A DNA stretch of 64,000 nt from Microbacterium sp. SLBN-146 (lineage in GTDB: Bacteria > Actinomycetota > Actinomycetes > Actinomycetales > Microbacteriaceae): assembly GCF_006715145.1 (NCBI RefSeq), contig NZ_VFMR01000001.1:2666001-2730000 (forward strand), written 5' to 3'. The notes under the pieces were generated by a model. That model saw only the letters and a list, made by a program, of their open reading frames with translations. It made no database searches and was not told the origin of the DNA. Below, piece after piece: positions 17,183 to 25,718 of the stretch (within the stretch, counting starts at the first letter, position 1; each line of letters starts with the position of its first letter). The translations under genes and the position numbers were made by a program.

Positions 17183-17938
17183 TCACGCGGCAGCTTCCAG
17201 CGCCAGAACTCGCGCGTTGAGCTGCGCGACCTGAGCGAGAAGAAGCTGGATGAAGTCGATTGATTCGACTTCCCCGCCGATGCGCACGACGAAGCGGTCT
17301 GTGTCGGGTTCCCCTGCCAGTTCTTCTGCGATGTATCCGAGGACGGGCGTTTCGGTGTCGTCGGCCTTCAGAGTGAAGCATCGGAGCGTTGGCCAGATGT
17401 TGCCCAGCGTGGAAACGTTCGGGTCATCTAGAAGGTCCTTGTACTTTATCGAGGAGACGCCGCGCGAAACTCGTCCGTCACCGTTGATGTAGGCCACCGT
17501 GTATCCCGAGGATGCGCCAGTCGACGCGGGCAGGTAAAGGTGACCGGACATCGTATCGCCCGACTTCGAGACGCGTGCGTTGATGTCTGAGATGCGGGAT
17601 GCATTGAGGCTATCGACGTATCCGAGCGAGCAGAGTTCAGTCGGGTACGCGACGCCAGGCGCTTCCCAGAGAAGCCGTCCGAATCCGGTACTGGTGAATT
17701 TCAGCGACCCGACTCCGGTTTCGGGCGCACCGATGTTCACGGGGGTGACTCCGAGCGCTGTACGGGCTGCGGCGGCTGTGGTCGAGCCGGTCCCGCCTTT
17801 CGCTACGGGAGTCACTGAGCTGGTGCGATTCGCGGTCCAGTCGGCGAGGCGGTTTACTTCGGTGTCAATCTGATTGGCCGGTGTGGTGCCGGATACAAGC
17901 GCGAAGCCTGCGGCTAGAGCATCGTCTCCGATTGCCAT
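17183..17938 (-). CDS. Tail fibre protein with a C-terminal chaperone-like (peptidase S74-type) domain
   Basis: 251 residues. The N-terminal part has the tail-fibre motif VAKGGTGSTTAAAARTALG; the middle resembles a fibre shaft (SKSGDTMSGHLYLPAS). The end has SSIKYKDLLDD, LGYIAEELAG and a terminal coiled coil (FIQLLLAQVAQLNARVLALEAA), the layout of intramolecular chaperones that trimerise fibres and may cut themselves off with a Ser-Lys pair. It is the last late gene; nothing like a lysis cassette follows before the convergent cargo genes. Confidence 0.8.
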   Translation of the reverse strand: MAIGDDALAAGFALVSGTTPANQIDTEVNRLADWTANRTSSVTPVAKGGTGSTTAAAARTALGVTPVNIGAPETGVGSLKFTSTGFGRLLWEAPGVAYPTELCSLGYVDSLNASRISDINARVSKSGDTMSGHLYLPASTGASSGYTVAYINGDGRVSRGVSSIKYKDLLDDPNVSTLGNIWPTLRCFTLKADDTETPVLGYIAEELAGEPDTDRFVVRIGGEVESIDFIQLLLAQVAQLNARVLALEAAA

Positions 17939-17949
17939 GGTGCTGCCTC

Positions 17950-19626
17950 CTAAAGGCTGTCGATCGTGCCTGAGAGGGCGTCGATGGTTCCGGGCAGCAG
18001 GTCGATTGCGCCCGCGGGGGTGTCGGTTGTTCGGGTGGTGACCGTCATTCGGTCGGTGTCCAGATCGAACGTCAGCGACTGCGTGAGCCCGATCTGAGTG
18101 GGTGCGCCGTTGAGAGTGACCGCTATGGGTTGCTCGGCGTGCGCGGACCAGTCGGCGACCGCCGTCGCGGATACCTCTCGTCCGCGGCCCTGCGCCCGTC
18201 TAACGGCGTACTCGCTCCGACCTGGCCCCGGATAGGCCGTGCGCAGATCGAGCGTCGTAAGGCGCGTATAGGGGAGGGTGAGCGCAAAGGCGTCGGTGCG
18301 GGTCTGGGTCGTGCCTGAGCTATCTGTCCACGTGTAGTTGGTTACGCGCGCGTCAAACCACAGACCCGAGTCTCGGCTGATGGTGTCGGTGCCGTCGATC
18401 ATGTTTACCCCGTAGCGGATGCTCAGAGAGCCGCTGGCGGAGTGATTCTCATCGCGGAGTGTCCATACCCGTTGCTCGTCGCACACAAGGCGCAGACCCG
18501 CGGCTTGGACGATCGGCTGGATGAACTCGATCGCCGACTGTCCCGCTTTCCATGTCAGCCCGTCCGGTGTGGCTGCGTCCACGAGCGGCTTGCGGGTCGA
18601 GACTGATGCATGGCTGGCCTGAGTCCAGGCGTAGTCGTACTGAGCCGTGTCCATGAAGCTGCCGTCGAAGTACAGACGATCGGCTGCGATGTCTCCGGTG
18701 AACTCGCTTAAGCGGAAAGCAGTGACGTTGAAGTACTGCCCGTACGGCATGCTCGCGATGTTGAGGCGGGGTCGGACCCGCGAGGCGTTGCCGGTGGCAT
18801 AGAACGTCGTGTGGACCCGCTGATAGCTACCGTTGCCGATGATCGGTGCAGGCGTGGCGAAGGCGACGATGTTACCGGACTGGTCGTACAGGATCGCGTC
18901 AAGCGATGCCGACTGCCCGGTCGGTGGATTCGCCGTGACGCTCAGGACGTAGAGCCGCCCCTGAGTGACCGAGATGGATTGCTGGTCGAGGTACGCATAC
19001 ACCCCCGTCGACGCCGCGCCGCTCGCATAGATCTGCATGTAGCTCGGCGCGTACGACGGCCCGCCCGATGCGTAGCGGTTGAAGCTAAGCCCGCCTGAAG
19101 TCCAGGTGAGCGCCCAGTCGGTGGAGCCGGTCGCGACGCGAGGGTTGCGGATCAGGTTGTCCGACGCTGCGAGCGCGGGAACGGGCGGATCGATCGAGCC
19201 AGGAGCAAGCGCGCCGGACACCTTCGACAGCACGTAGGCCACAAGGTCTCTCAGCGATGCCTGATGATCCAGCGGCGTTGCGTCGTCTTCGAGAGGTGCG
19301 TAGTCCTCTAGGAGCGCTTCATCCGACGCCAGGGCGAGCGTCAACACCGCCCCCGCCTGGTCGCTGTCACGGTCACGCAAGCTCAAGTCGAACTCGCGGT
19401 GAAGGCTGAAGGCGGGATAGACACCGTCAACCTCAATGCGCACGCGGGCACTTTCCCGTGGATCAAGAAGTGCGAGCGTAGGCGCGTCGGGAACTGCGAT
19501 GCGGATCTCGGCTTGCACGTGCGGAGCTGCGCCCGCGTCCAAGGTGACCGAGCCGCCCGTAACTGACAGGGGCACATCCGGCGTTCCGATCAGGAACGCG
19601 CTGTAGATGTGCGTGGAGGTGGTCAC
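17950..19626 (-). CDS. Large minor tail protein with an inserted carbohydrate-binding-like domain
   Basis: 558 residues. Residues about 155-310 look like a jelly-roll carbohydrate-binding module (NLIRNPRVATGSTDWALTW, YSQQSISVTQGRLYVLSV-like and RPRLNIASMPYGQYFNVTAF segments), set between two parts of a tail-hub-like protein. It probably forms the tail tip and touches cell-wall sugars. The stop overlaps the next gene's region and the product ends with three short TIDxLxGT repeats. Placement just after the tape measure and a small minor tail protein supports the call. Confidence 0.75.
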   Translation of the reverse strand: MTTSTHIYSAFLIGTPDVPLSVTGGSVTLDAGAAPHVQAEIRIAVPDAPTLALLDPRESARVRIEVDGVYPAFSLHREFDLSLRDRDSDQAGAVLTLALASDEALLEDYAPLEDDATPLDHQASLRDLVAYVLSKVSGALAPGSIDPPVPALAASDNLIRNPRVATGSTDWALTWTSGGLSFNRYASGGPSYAPSYMQIYASGAASTGVYAYLDQQSISVTQGRLYVLSVTANPPTGQSASLDAILYDQSGNIVAFATPAPIIGNGSYQRVHTTFYATGNASRVRPRLNIASMPYGQYFNVTAFRLSEFTGDIAADRLYFDGSFMDTAQYDYAWTQASHASVSTRKPLVDAATPDGLTWKAGQSAIEFIQPIVQAAGLRLVCDEQRVWTLRDENHSASGSLSIRYGVNMIDGTDTISRDSGLWFDARVTNYTWTDSSGTTQTRTDAFALTLPYTRLTTLDLRTAYPGPGRSEYAVRRAQGRGREVSATAVADWSAHAEQPIAVTLNGAPTQIGLTQSLTFDLDTDRMTVTTRTTDTPAGAIDLLPGTIDALSGTIDSL

Positions 19627-19988
19627 GGCGCGACCTCCTGGAAGTCAACCCGGAGCACCCACGCGTCTCTGGTCTCGTCCTCCAGCTCCCTGGTGATCCT
19701 TCCCGCGGCGACGTAGGACATCTCGATCGTGCCGCGGTCGGGGGAGAGCACCGTGAAGACGCCCCCGGTAGCGTGGAGCGCTTCAGCGGACGCGGAGTCG
19801 GCCTCGCTGTTCGCACCGTGGAATCCCATGATCAGCGTGCCGGTGCGGAGCGCGGCGGGACGTAGCGTGACGTCGGGGTTCGATCGGCCCAAGATGGCGT
19901 GGATGATGTTCCGGGACTCGCGTTCCGAGGTGTACCCGAGAATTTCGGTGGGTGTGATGGTGCTGGCACCGTGCGTGATGAGGTTCAT
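19623..19988 (-). CDS. Minor tail protein (small)
   Basis: 121 residues beginning MNLITHGASTITPTEILGY, with a beta-rich composition (TGTLIMGFHG, GGVFTVLSPDRGTIEMSYV). It lies between the tape measure and the large minor tail protein and overlaps both by 4 bp. By position it is a distal-tail-like or hub accessory protein; there is no motif that proves it. Confidence 0.65.
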   Translation of the reverse strand: MNLITHGASTITPTEILGYTSERESRNIIHAILGRSNPDVTLRPAALRTGTLIMGFHGANSEADSASAEALHATGGVFTVLSPDRGTIEMSYVAAGRITRELEDETRDAWVLRVDFQEVAP

Positions 19989-21067
19989 TCCCAGTACCGG
20001 CCCACCGCTGGCTTGGCCTTGACCTCACCGTTCTTGACGGTCGGTCGCCAGTTGTCCCACTCGCTCCGGTCGACCACGACTTTCACCGGCTGCGTCTTCT
20101 GCGGGAGCTGCCGCTGTTCGAGAGCGTCAATGTCCTCGTGCGCAGTCTTGGTCTTCGCGTCGATCACAACCTGTTTGCCTCCGGGCATTGTGACGATCGC
20201 GTTGCCCAGGTCGTCTACTTCGCCGGTCGCCTCTCCCGCCGTCGTAGCGAGGTCGTAGAGGGCGTTCGCGTTCAGTCGAGCGGCATCCTTGCTGAGGGAG
20301 AATCCGAGCGCCGTTCCGTCGAGGGTGCCCTGAAGCTCCTGGAGTCGGCCCACGGTCACCGTCGTAGTGTTTGCGCCTTCGTTGAATGCCGCCGTCAGCG
20401 CTGGCATACCGTCGCCCGTCGCAAGCGCGGTCAGGACGTCCTTCTGACGCCAGCCCGAAACCGTCGCGATCTCCTGAATTTTGCGGAGTTCTTCGACAGA
20501 GCCAGTGAGTTCGCCTATTCGCGCAGCCGCGTCGGCGTACTTGCCTGATTCGGCAACCGTGATGCCGTACTCGTATGCGCTGTCGCGGGCCTCGTCCGAG
20601 GCCTCCTTCGCCTTCACAAACGTGTCAGTGATGACACCGACGGCGGCAGCGGCGGGTGCCGCTGCGAGACCGATAAGACCAAGGTTCGCGGAAACACCAC
20701 CAAGCGTCCCCTGAACTAGATCACCCACGGACTCCATCGAGCCGTCGAAAGACGACGTAACTTCGGAGAGGTTCGACAGCGCCTCGTCTTTGAACTCAGA
20801 TGACGCGTCACCGGCCTTTCGGAACCCTGAGCCCGCGTCATCGCCGACCTTCTTGCCCGACTTCGCGAGACGTTCGTTTGCCTTCTCCGCGGACTCGGCG
20901 TCCTTGGTCATCTCGCGGAAGGAGCGCTCGACGCGACCACCGGACGTGTCAGCTTCGGCGGCGAGGTCGTCGAGTGCGTCGGAAACGCCTTCGAGAGCCT
21001 TACCCAGGTCCTTGACCTGGGACTGCGCTCCGCGGGCGTTCGCGTTGATGTCGACACTGAGTGCCAT
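19985..21067 (-). CDS. Tape measure protein (very short)
   Basis: 360 residues: a long alpha-helical N-terminal half (KDLGKALEGVSDALDDLAAEAD, FREMTKDAESAEKANERLAKSG), a hydrophobic central segment (GLIGLAAAPAAAAVGVITDTF, about 135-155), and a C-terminal part ending QPVKVVVDRSEWDNW. This is the composition of siphovirus tape measures. Using the usual 0.15 nm per residue, the tail would be about 54 nm, very short for a siphovirus. The ATG follows AGGAG with correct spacing. Confidence 0.85.
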   Translation of the reverse strand: MALSVDINANARGAQSQVKDLGKALEGVSDALDDLAAEADTSGGRVERSFREMTKDAESAEKANERLAKSGKKVGDDAGSGFRKAGDASSEFKDEALSNLSEVTSSFDGSMESVGDLVQGTLGGVSANLGLIGLAAAPAAAAVGVITDTFVKAKEASDEARDSAYEYGITVAESGKYADAAARIGELTGSVEELRKIQEIATVSGWRQKDVLTALATGDGMPALTAAFNEGANTTTVTVGRLQELQGTLDGTALGFSLSKDAARLNANALYDLATTAGEATGEVDDLGNAIVTMPGGKQVVIDAKTKTAHEDIDALEQRQLPQKTQPVKVVVDRSEWDNWRPTVKNGEVKAKPAVGRYWE

Positions 21068-21069
21068 GG

Positions 21070-21585
21070 TTACTCCTGCTTGCCCTCTAGGGCGTTTGCG
21101 ATCGTGCGAACCGTGGTCTGCACGTAGTAGCTGGCGACGCGCGGGACGAACTCGCGCACGGTTGGGTAGAAGACGTAGCCGCGGCGATTCGGCACCTTGA
21201 ACTGCGTGTTCATCGCTCGCATAACCCGGTGCGTTCCGCCGTTGCGCGACTTGCGTGTGTAGCTCTTGCCCTTCGCATGCGCCCCGAACTCCACGGGCGC
21301 GTAGTCCGTCTTCGGGTTGAGACCGCCGGAGAGGCGGCGGCCCTTGCCTGCGGACTGCAGACGCACGTTTTGGTTGCTCACCGAGACGACGGCGGTGTCT
21401 ACGAGCACACGGTGTTCGAGCTTTGTGTCTGCGTGCTGCGCCATCGACTGCTTAAACTCGGGCTGCGCCCAGCGCTTGACGTGGGTACGGATCTGCTTCT
21501 GAAGGGTCTTGTCGAGCGCGCGAATCGCGTAGATGGTCGCGAGCATCTCGCGCGACTTGAATACGTCGATCTGCACGAGCGCCAA
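21070..21585 (-). CDS. HK97 gp10-like head-tail or tail assembly protein
   Basis: 171 residues, basic. DYAPVEFGAHAKGKSYTRKS resembles the conserved Y-x-VEFG region of HK97 gp10-like proteins. In most phages this gene precedes the tail terminator; here it follows the major tail gene, in the slot that usually holds the frameshifted tail chaperones. Role assigned from this motif and from position. Confidence 0.55.
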   Translation of the reverse strand: MALVQIDVFKSREMLATIYAIRALDKTLQKQIRTHVKRWAQPEFKQSMAQHADTKLEHRVLVDTAVVSVSNQNVRLQSAGKGRRLSGGLNPKTDYAPVEFGAHAKGKSYTRKSRNGGTHRVMRAMNTQFKVPNRRGYVFYPTVREFVPRVASYYVQTTVRTIANALEGKQE

Positions 21586-21589
21586 CCCC

Positions 21590-21997
21590 CTAAGCCGCGA
21601 TGGTCGGCTGTCCGTCGACCGCGAACGTCACCGTGGCTTCGGGAACCGTGTCGAGCGATCCGCCGATGGCTGCGGGTTGAATGACGATGATTGCCGTCAC
21701 ACTTGCTCCGCCTGCCACGGGATCGAATGCGAGCGTGACCTTCGTACCCACGGGGGTGTTGTGCAGGTACTTCGAGAGTGAGTTCGTGCTCGCGATGTCC
21801 TGCGCGAATGTCAGAGTGGCATCCCAGATCGGTGTGCCCGCGAAGGAGTGCGAGCTTCCCGGCGTCATGCCCTTCCATCGGACGACCGGCGTCGTCGGGT
21901 TCAGAAGTACCTGCGTGCAGGCGGCTTCATAGCTATCGGTGCCGATGGTCACGGTCACGTTGTTCAGAAGGATCGGGGCGGCGGCGATTGCGGCCAT
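21590..21997 (-). CDS. Major tail protein
   Basis: 135 residues, Ala/Thr/Val-rich and beta-strand-like (VTVTIGTDSYEAACTQVLLNP, VVRWKGMTPGSSHSF, ATLTFAQDI, ATVTFAVDGQPTIAA), matching small tail-tube proteins. It sits after the tail terminator-like gene and before the tape-measure side of the module. SD-like AGGAGG precedes its ATG. Confidence 0.75.
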   Translation of the reverse strand: MAAIAAAPILLNNVTVTIGTDSYEAACTQVLLNPTTPVVRWKGMTPGSSHSFAGTPIWDATLTFAQDIASTNSLSKYLHNTPVGTKVTLAFDPVAGGASVTAIIVIQPAAIGGSLDTVPEATVTFAVDGQPTIAA

Positions 21998-21999
21998 AG

Positions 22000-22395
22000 T
22001 TACGCCTCCTCAGGCGTCGGGGCCGTCTCAGCGACGGCGATGATTGTCAGGGGGATGTCGACTGCGAGGCGGTCGCCGTAGCCGACAACTTCCGCGCGGT
22101 CGTGCTTGTAGCGGGGACCCAGGTAGGTGAGCACCGCTTCGGTCAGCTCTTCGATGTCGTCGCCCGCGAGGTCGAGGTCTTCGCGCTCGCTGATGAGAGT
22201 CAGGAGAAGCCCGACGTTGCGGCCCGCGAGCGGTGCTTGGGGCAGGCGCTCGATGGTCCTCAGGCGCAGGAGCGCGGTCGGCTGATCGAGACGATCGATC
22301 GTGCGCTCGGTTCCAATGACGCGCACATTGGCGAGGTTGGGAATCTCTGCCCAGTCCGCGCGCAACTGGTCGGCAATCTGCTTGCGGACGCTCAC
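22000..22395 (-). CDS. Tail terminator-like protein
   Basis: 131 residues (MSVRKQIADQLRADWAEIPN ... DDIEELTEAVLTYLGPRYK ... VDIPLTIIAVAET). The length, mixed alpha/beta pattern and place just before the major tail gene fit the tail-terminator or tail-completion family. It overlaps the upstream connector gene by 4 bp. Confidence 0.6.
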   Translation of the reverse strand: MSVRKQIADQLRADWAEIPNLANVRVIGTERTIDRLDQPTALLRLRTIERLPQAPLAGRNVGLLLTLISEREDLDLAGDDIEELTEAVLTYLGPRYKHDRAEVVGYGDRLAVDIPLTIIAVAETAPTPEEA

Positions 22396-22895
22396 CAGAT
22401 CGCCCCCACTCCCTGCTCAGGTCGCAGAAGCTGCTTCACGGTCCAGTCGAGCGGGTATGTCGCGACGCCGTAACCAGAGCCGTCCCAGTCGCTGCTGGGG
22501 TTCGTGGGGGATTGGCCCGCGTTGAATAGGTTGCGAGCCTGCATCACCTCCGCGAGCTTCCACGCGGAGGGGACGTCGATCTGTGCAATCTCCGCCCCTC
22601 CGACAACGCCGCCTGCGAAGGTGAACCGGAAGAACGCTCCCTCCACGGGAACGTCAAAGGTGCCGGTGTAGTCGTCGGGAAGGTCGGCACTCAAAATCAG
22701 GTCTGTCGCGACAATCTGCCCGTCTGCCACGGTGACGCCGAATGTGACCGACTCTTCGGTGTCCGCCGAAGCGAGATCCGGGGCGTAAGCCAGGCACGAC
22801 GCATTAGCGGACTCGAGGTAGAGCCCCAAGGTTGGGTCATCGGCGGGCGCGTCACGCCAGATGGCGCGCGCGTCCGCGAGAGTGTTCCATGCCAT
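22392..22895 (-). CDS. Head-tail connector protein
   Basis: 167 residues (MAWNTLADARAIWRDAPADDP, YLESANASCLAYAPDL, WKLAEVMQARNLFNAGQSP, YPLDWTVKQLLRPEQG). Helical ends flank a beta insert. It lies just after the capsid gene, where HK97-type phages encode their connector. Assigned by position and helical pattern. Confidence 0.65.
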   Translation of the reverse strand: MAWNTLADARAIWRDAPADDPTLGLYLESANASCLAYAPDLASADTEESVTFGVTVADGQIVATDLILSADLPDDYTGTFDVPVEGAFFRFTFAGGVVGGAEIAQIDVPSAWKLAEVMQARNLFNAGQSPTNPSSDWDGSGYGVATYPLDWTVKQLLRPEQGVGAIW

Positions 22896-22913
22896 GACTT
22901 ACGCCCCGTCCAC

Positions 22914-23888
22914 TCACGCCGGGGTGGTGTGCTTGAGCACGAGACCGCGGGAGTCGTTCGTGATGTCCGCGAGGTACCCGTAGAGCGCAGGGTCGATCGC
23001 GCCGTGGTGCGGTGCGAGACCTTCGACGCGGATGGGTGCGCCGGGTAGTTCGAAGACGGTCAGAGCCTGCGAAGCACCAACAAGCACGTTGTCGGTTCCG
23101 ACGGTGCCGGGAACGATCTGGAAGCCGTCGAACGTGCCACCCGTCAGACCGAAGGAGGCAGACAGGTGCGCCAGCTTCTCCTTGTCGAGTTCGTAGAGCA
23201 CGGACCCGTATACGGAGGGGTCCACGACGGCGAACGTCGGAGTGATGTCGTTGGCGACCAACTGAAGCGCGCCCTGGATGATTCCGGCGTACACGGCGTT
23301 CACACCAGATACGGGCGTGATGTTCGTTGCGGAACCGGCAGCGGTGACAGCCTTCGCGAGGATGTCAGCGTCGGAGACCTTCGCGTAGGACTCGCTCATG
23401 AGGCGGAAGTACGACTCGATGACGCTCTGGTCATTGAAGTCCAGGTAGCGGCGATCGATGCGATGACCTCCCGCGATACGACGCGCCTGCGCGGTGACCG
23501 GCGCTGTGTCGACCGCGTTGGATGGAATCTCTGCGTTGTTGCCCGCGTATGCGGCGACAGTCGGCTTCGTGACCCAGGACCAACCACGAACCTCGTAGTT
23601 GGTGAGGTCTCGCTGGTGGAATAGCGGGATGTACTTCCGCTGATAGGCGTTTCCGCTCCACAGCTCGCCTAGGTAGCCGGTCTGCTGAACGTCGGCACCG
23701 ATTGTGACGGCTGATGGCCCGGAGTGCTGGATCGGCGAGATGGCGAATAGGGCACCTGCCTCGTCCGGTGTCTCCAGAGCTGCGAGGGCGGATGCGTCGC
23801 GGGACGTGACGGCAGCGAAGAACGCGGATGCGCTTTCGCCTGCCTGGACCGGGTTGTCTGCCCCGGTCTCGGGAACAATGGAAGTCAC
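22914..23888 (-). CDS. Nested in-frame start giving free major capsid protein
   Basis: A GTG at 23886-23888 (Val216 of the fusion) is preceded at 6 nt by AAGGAGGAG (23895-23903 on the minus strand), one of the best ribosome sites in the window. Starting here would give a 324-residue protein beginning VTSIVPETGADN, the usual size of an HK97-fold capsid subunit without protease or linker. The sequence predicts two products from one frame: much free capsid and some protease-capsid fusion. The second product is inferred. Confidence 0.7.
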   Translation of the reverse strand: MTSIVPETGADNPVQAGESASAFFAAVTSRDASALAALETPDEAGALFAISPIQHSGPSAVTIGADVQQTGYLGELWSGNAYQRKYIPLFHQRDLTNYEVRGWSWVTKPTVAAYAGNNAEIPSNAVDTAPVTAQARRIAGGHRIDRRYLDFNDQSVIESYFRLMSESYAKVSDADILAKAVTAAGSATNITPVSGVNAVYAGIIQGALQLVANDITPTFAVVDPSVYGSVLYELDKEKLAHLSASFGLTGGTFDGFQIVPGTVGTDNVLVGASQALTVFELPGAPIRVEGLAPHHGAIDPALYGYLADITNDSRGLVLKHTTPA

Positions 23889-24533
23889 TTCGGACTCCTC
23901 CTTCGTTTCTTGTGGGGTGTCCTCAGCCGGGGCGGCTTCGGGGGTCTCGGGGGTGACTGCCTGATGCGCCGCGAGTGCCGCCGTGGCCACAGATAGGCGA
24001 GCGGCGATTTCGGCCAGCTCCTCGGCGGTAATCGGGCGTTCGTCGGCCTCATCGCCGGGAGCGACGGAGAAGAGGGCGGCGGATTCGAACGAGCCCTCGG
24101 CGCAGACGGCAGCGCCTGTAAGGCGTGCGGATATTGCGTTCTCGCCTTCCCGCGTCCATCCGGGAGCGATCTCGGCAGAGAGCTTGCGGACCGGGTTTGC
24201 GAGGTAGGCGTCGCCCTCTTCGGTCTCGGCGATTGCGAAGGTTGCCTCGATACCTCGCTCGGTTTCGACCAGCGCAGTCGCCCGTCCGAGCGGGCTGAAG
24301 TGGTCGTGTTCGTCGTAGAGCGTCGCGACGGAAGGATCGGCAGGCAGCTTCACGACGCCCGCGCTGAACCTGACGGGCGCGGTCTCGCTGAGATTCGGAC
24401 GGCTCAGCTCGCCGAAGGGGAGGAGGAGTCCGCGAATCGTGCGGGTATCCGCCACCCGGGCGAACAGACCCGCTGGCTGAGAAGCAGACTCATTCTCAAT
24501 AAGAGACGAGATGTGGGTCGGTGGTTTGGTCAT
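22914..24533 (-). CDS. Fused prohead protease and major capsid protein
   Basis: 539 residues. The N-terminal 170 residues are an HK97-type (U35-like) prohead protease: IRGLLLPFGELSRPN, ATLYDEHDHFSPLGRA with the expected His, and VRKLSAEIAPGW with the expected Ser. An acidic Pro/Glu linker (about 175-215) follows, like a scaffold or delta domain. From about 216 the protein is an HK97-fold capsid subunit (RDLTNYEVRGWSWVTKP, AGGHRIDRRYLDF, FAVVDPSVYGSVLYELD). The full product starts at the ATG behind AGGAG. An internal start inside the linker is listed separately. Confidence 0.88.
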   Translation of the reverse strand: MTKPPTHISSLIENESASQPAGLFARVADTRTIRGLLLPFGELSRPNLSETAPVRFSAGVVKLPADPSVATLYDEHDHFSPLGRATALVETERGIEATFAIAETEEGDAYLANPVRKLSAEIAPGWTREGENAISARLTGAAVCAEGSFESAALFSVAPGDEADERPITAEELAEIAARLSVATAALAAHQAVTPETPEAAPAEDTPQETKEESEVTSIVPETGADNPVQAGESASAFFAAVTSRDASALAALETPDEAGALFAISPIQHSGPSAVTIGADVQQTGYLGELWSGNAYQRKYIPLFHQRDLTNYEVRGWSWVTKPTVAAYAGNNAEIPSNAVDTAPVTAQARRIAGGHRIDRRYLDFNDQSVIESYFRLMSESYAKVSDADILAKAVTAAGSATNITPVSGVNAVYAGIIQGALQLVANDITPTFAVVDPSVYGSVLYELDKEKLAHLSASFGLTGGTFDGFQIVPGTVGTDNVLVGASQALTVFELPGAPIRVEGLAPHHGAIDPALYGYLADITNDSRGLVLKHTTPA

Positions 24534-24541
24534 GGGTGCTC

Positions 24542-25627
24542 CTAGGCCGCTTCGGGTGCGGCGTCTGCGGCCAGCTCGGGACCGTGTGAGTTGTTGGGAA
24601 CGTCAGTGAGGTTCGAGCGGTCGAAGCGCACGACCTGTCCCTGCGGCGTGACGTCGGGCATGCTGAGGCGTGCCTCGATCGGCGCGAGCCAGTACTCCAG
24701 CCAGTCGATGAGCGACTGCCGTTCGCCCTCCTGCGTGACGTATGTCAGAGAGGCGGTCGCCGTCGATCCGTCGAGCAGAGATGCGGGGAGGTTTAGAAGG
24801 TTCGCGACGTCGAGACGTAGCGCGTTGAAGGCTTGGTCGTACAGCTCGGGTTTGATGTCACCGTGGACCGCGAGGGACAGCTTGGAAGGCAAGAACCCGA
24901 TCATGCCGTTCGGGTCGCGGCGTCGGTCGCCCCAGGCCTTCACGTACTGTTCGGCTTCGGCCTGCGTGACCTTGCCCGCCTCGGTCTCCTGCAAGACCAT
25001 TGCGGGGATGGGGTTCTGTGCCTTCGCAAGACGCGCAAGTCCGAGCGCCGCCCACGACTGGACAGCTTCGTTGCCGGTGGCGAGGATGCCTTCGTCCGGC
25101 CCCTGAAAGAGGATCACGTTTCGCGGGTCGGTGACCGGCGTCTTGTCGATCCGTATCCCCAGGGGTGTGCTCTGGTCGAAGCTCCAGCGGTTCTGCGGCA
25201 ACGCGTACGCGTCAAGAATGGTCCCGGCCTCGGATCGGTTCAGCGCCCAGAGTGACCAGCCGTAGAAGATGAGGTCGTCAACGGTCGTCGCCATGCGGTG
25301 CCAAGGCGTCTGTGTGCCAGAGCAACGGGTGAGCCATACGGGTTGGCGGTTTGCTGGTACCCAAGTCACGCCGTCCCACGCGCCCGCGCTCAAAGGCAGA
25401 TCTGAGATTGAGCCCACGATGATCGCTCGACCGCGCTTGATAGGAGCGACCTTCATGGCTGCGGTGCGCTGGAGTTCTCCGTACTTCGAGCCGAAGTGGT
25501 CGCGGTACACGAGCGCTTGCGCATTTGTCTCGTACCACTGCGATTCGGGTACGAGCGAACCGGAGGCGGCGGCAAGAGGAGCTGCACCGCCTCCGGTGCC
25601 GAAGAAGAGGTCAGACAGCCAGCCCAC
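24542..25627 (-). CDS. Portal protein
   Basis: 361 residues, HK97-type portal: MGWLSDLFFGTGG start, AAMKVAPIKRGRAIIVGSI, DLIFYGWSLWALNR, AEAEQYVKAWGDRRRDPNG, and LRLDVANLLNLPASLLDGS. It forms the dodecameric gate for DNA at one capsid vertex. Its start is GTG. The 91-bp gap upstream is clearly AT-rich and holds a near-palindrome, so a promoter for the structural genes may lie there. Confidence 0.88.
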   Translation of the reverse strand: MGWLSDLFFGTGGGAAPLAAASGSLVPESQWYETNAQALVYRDHFGSKYGELQRTAAMKVAPIKRGRAIIVGSISDLPLSAGAWDGVTWVPANRQPVWLTRCSGTQTPWHRMATTVDDLIFYGWSLWALNRSEAGTILDAYALPQNRWSFDQSTPLGIRIDKTPVTDPRNVILFQGPDEGILATGNEAVQSWAALGLARLAKAQNPIPAMVLQETEAGKVTQAEAEQYVKAWGDRRRDPNGMIGFLPSKLSLAVHGDIKPELYDQAFNALRLDVANLLNLPASLLDGSTATASLTYVTQEGERQSLIDWLEYWLAPIEARLSMPDVTPQGQVVRFDRSNLTDVPNNSHGPELAADAAPEAA

Positions 25628-25652
25628 GGGCGGAGACCTTTGAATAGATGCA

Positions 25653-25664
25653 TGTCATATTACA
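25653..25664. promoter_or_regulatory. Near-palindrome TGTCATATTACA in the AT-rich gap before the portal gene
   Basis: The 12-mer is symmetric except for one base pair and lies in the only long AT-rich gap of the late operon. Possible operator or transcription start region; low certainty. Confidence 0.25.
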
Positions 25665-25718
25665 TACAATTATCCCAGGGACTGTATTGTTCGTTGATCT
25701 GGCCTTTGTGCAGCTCGG

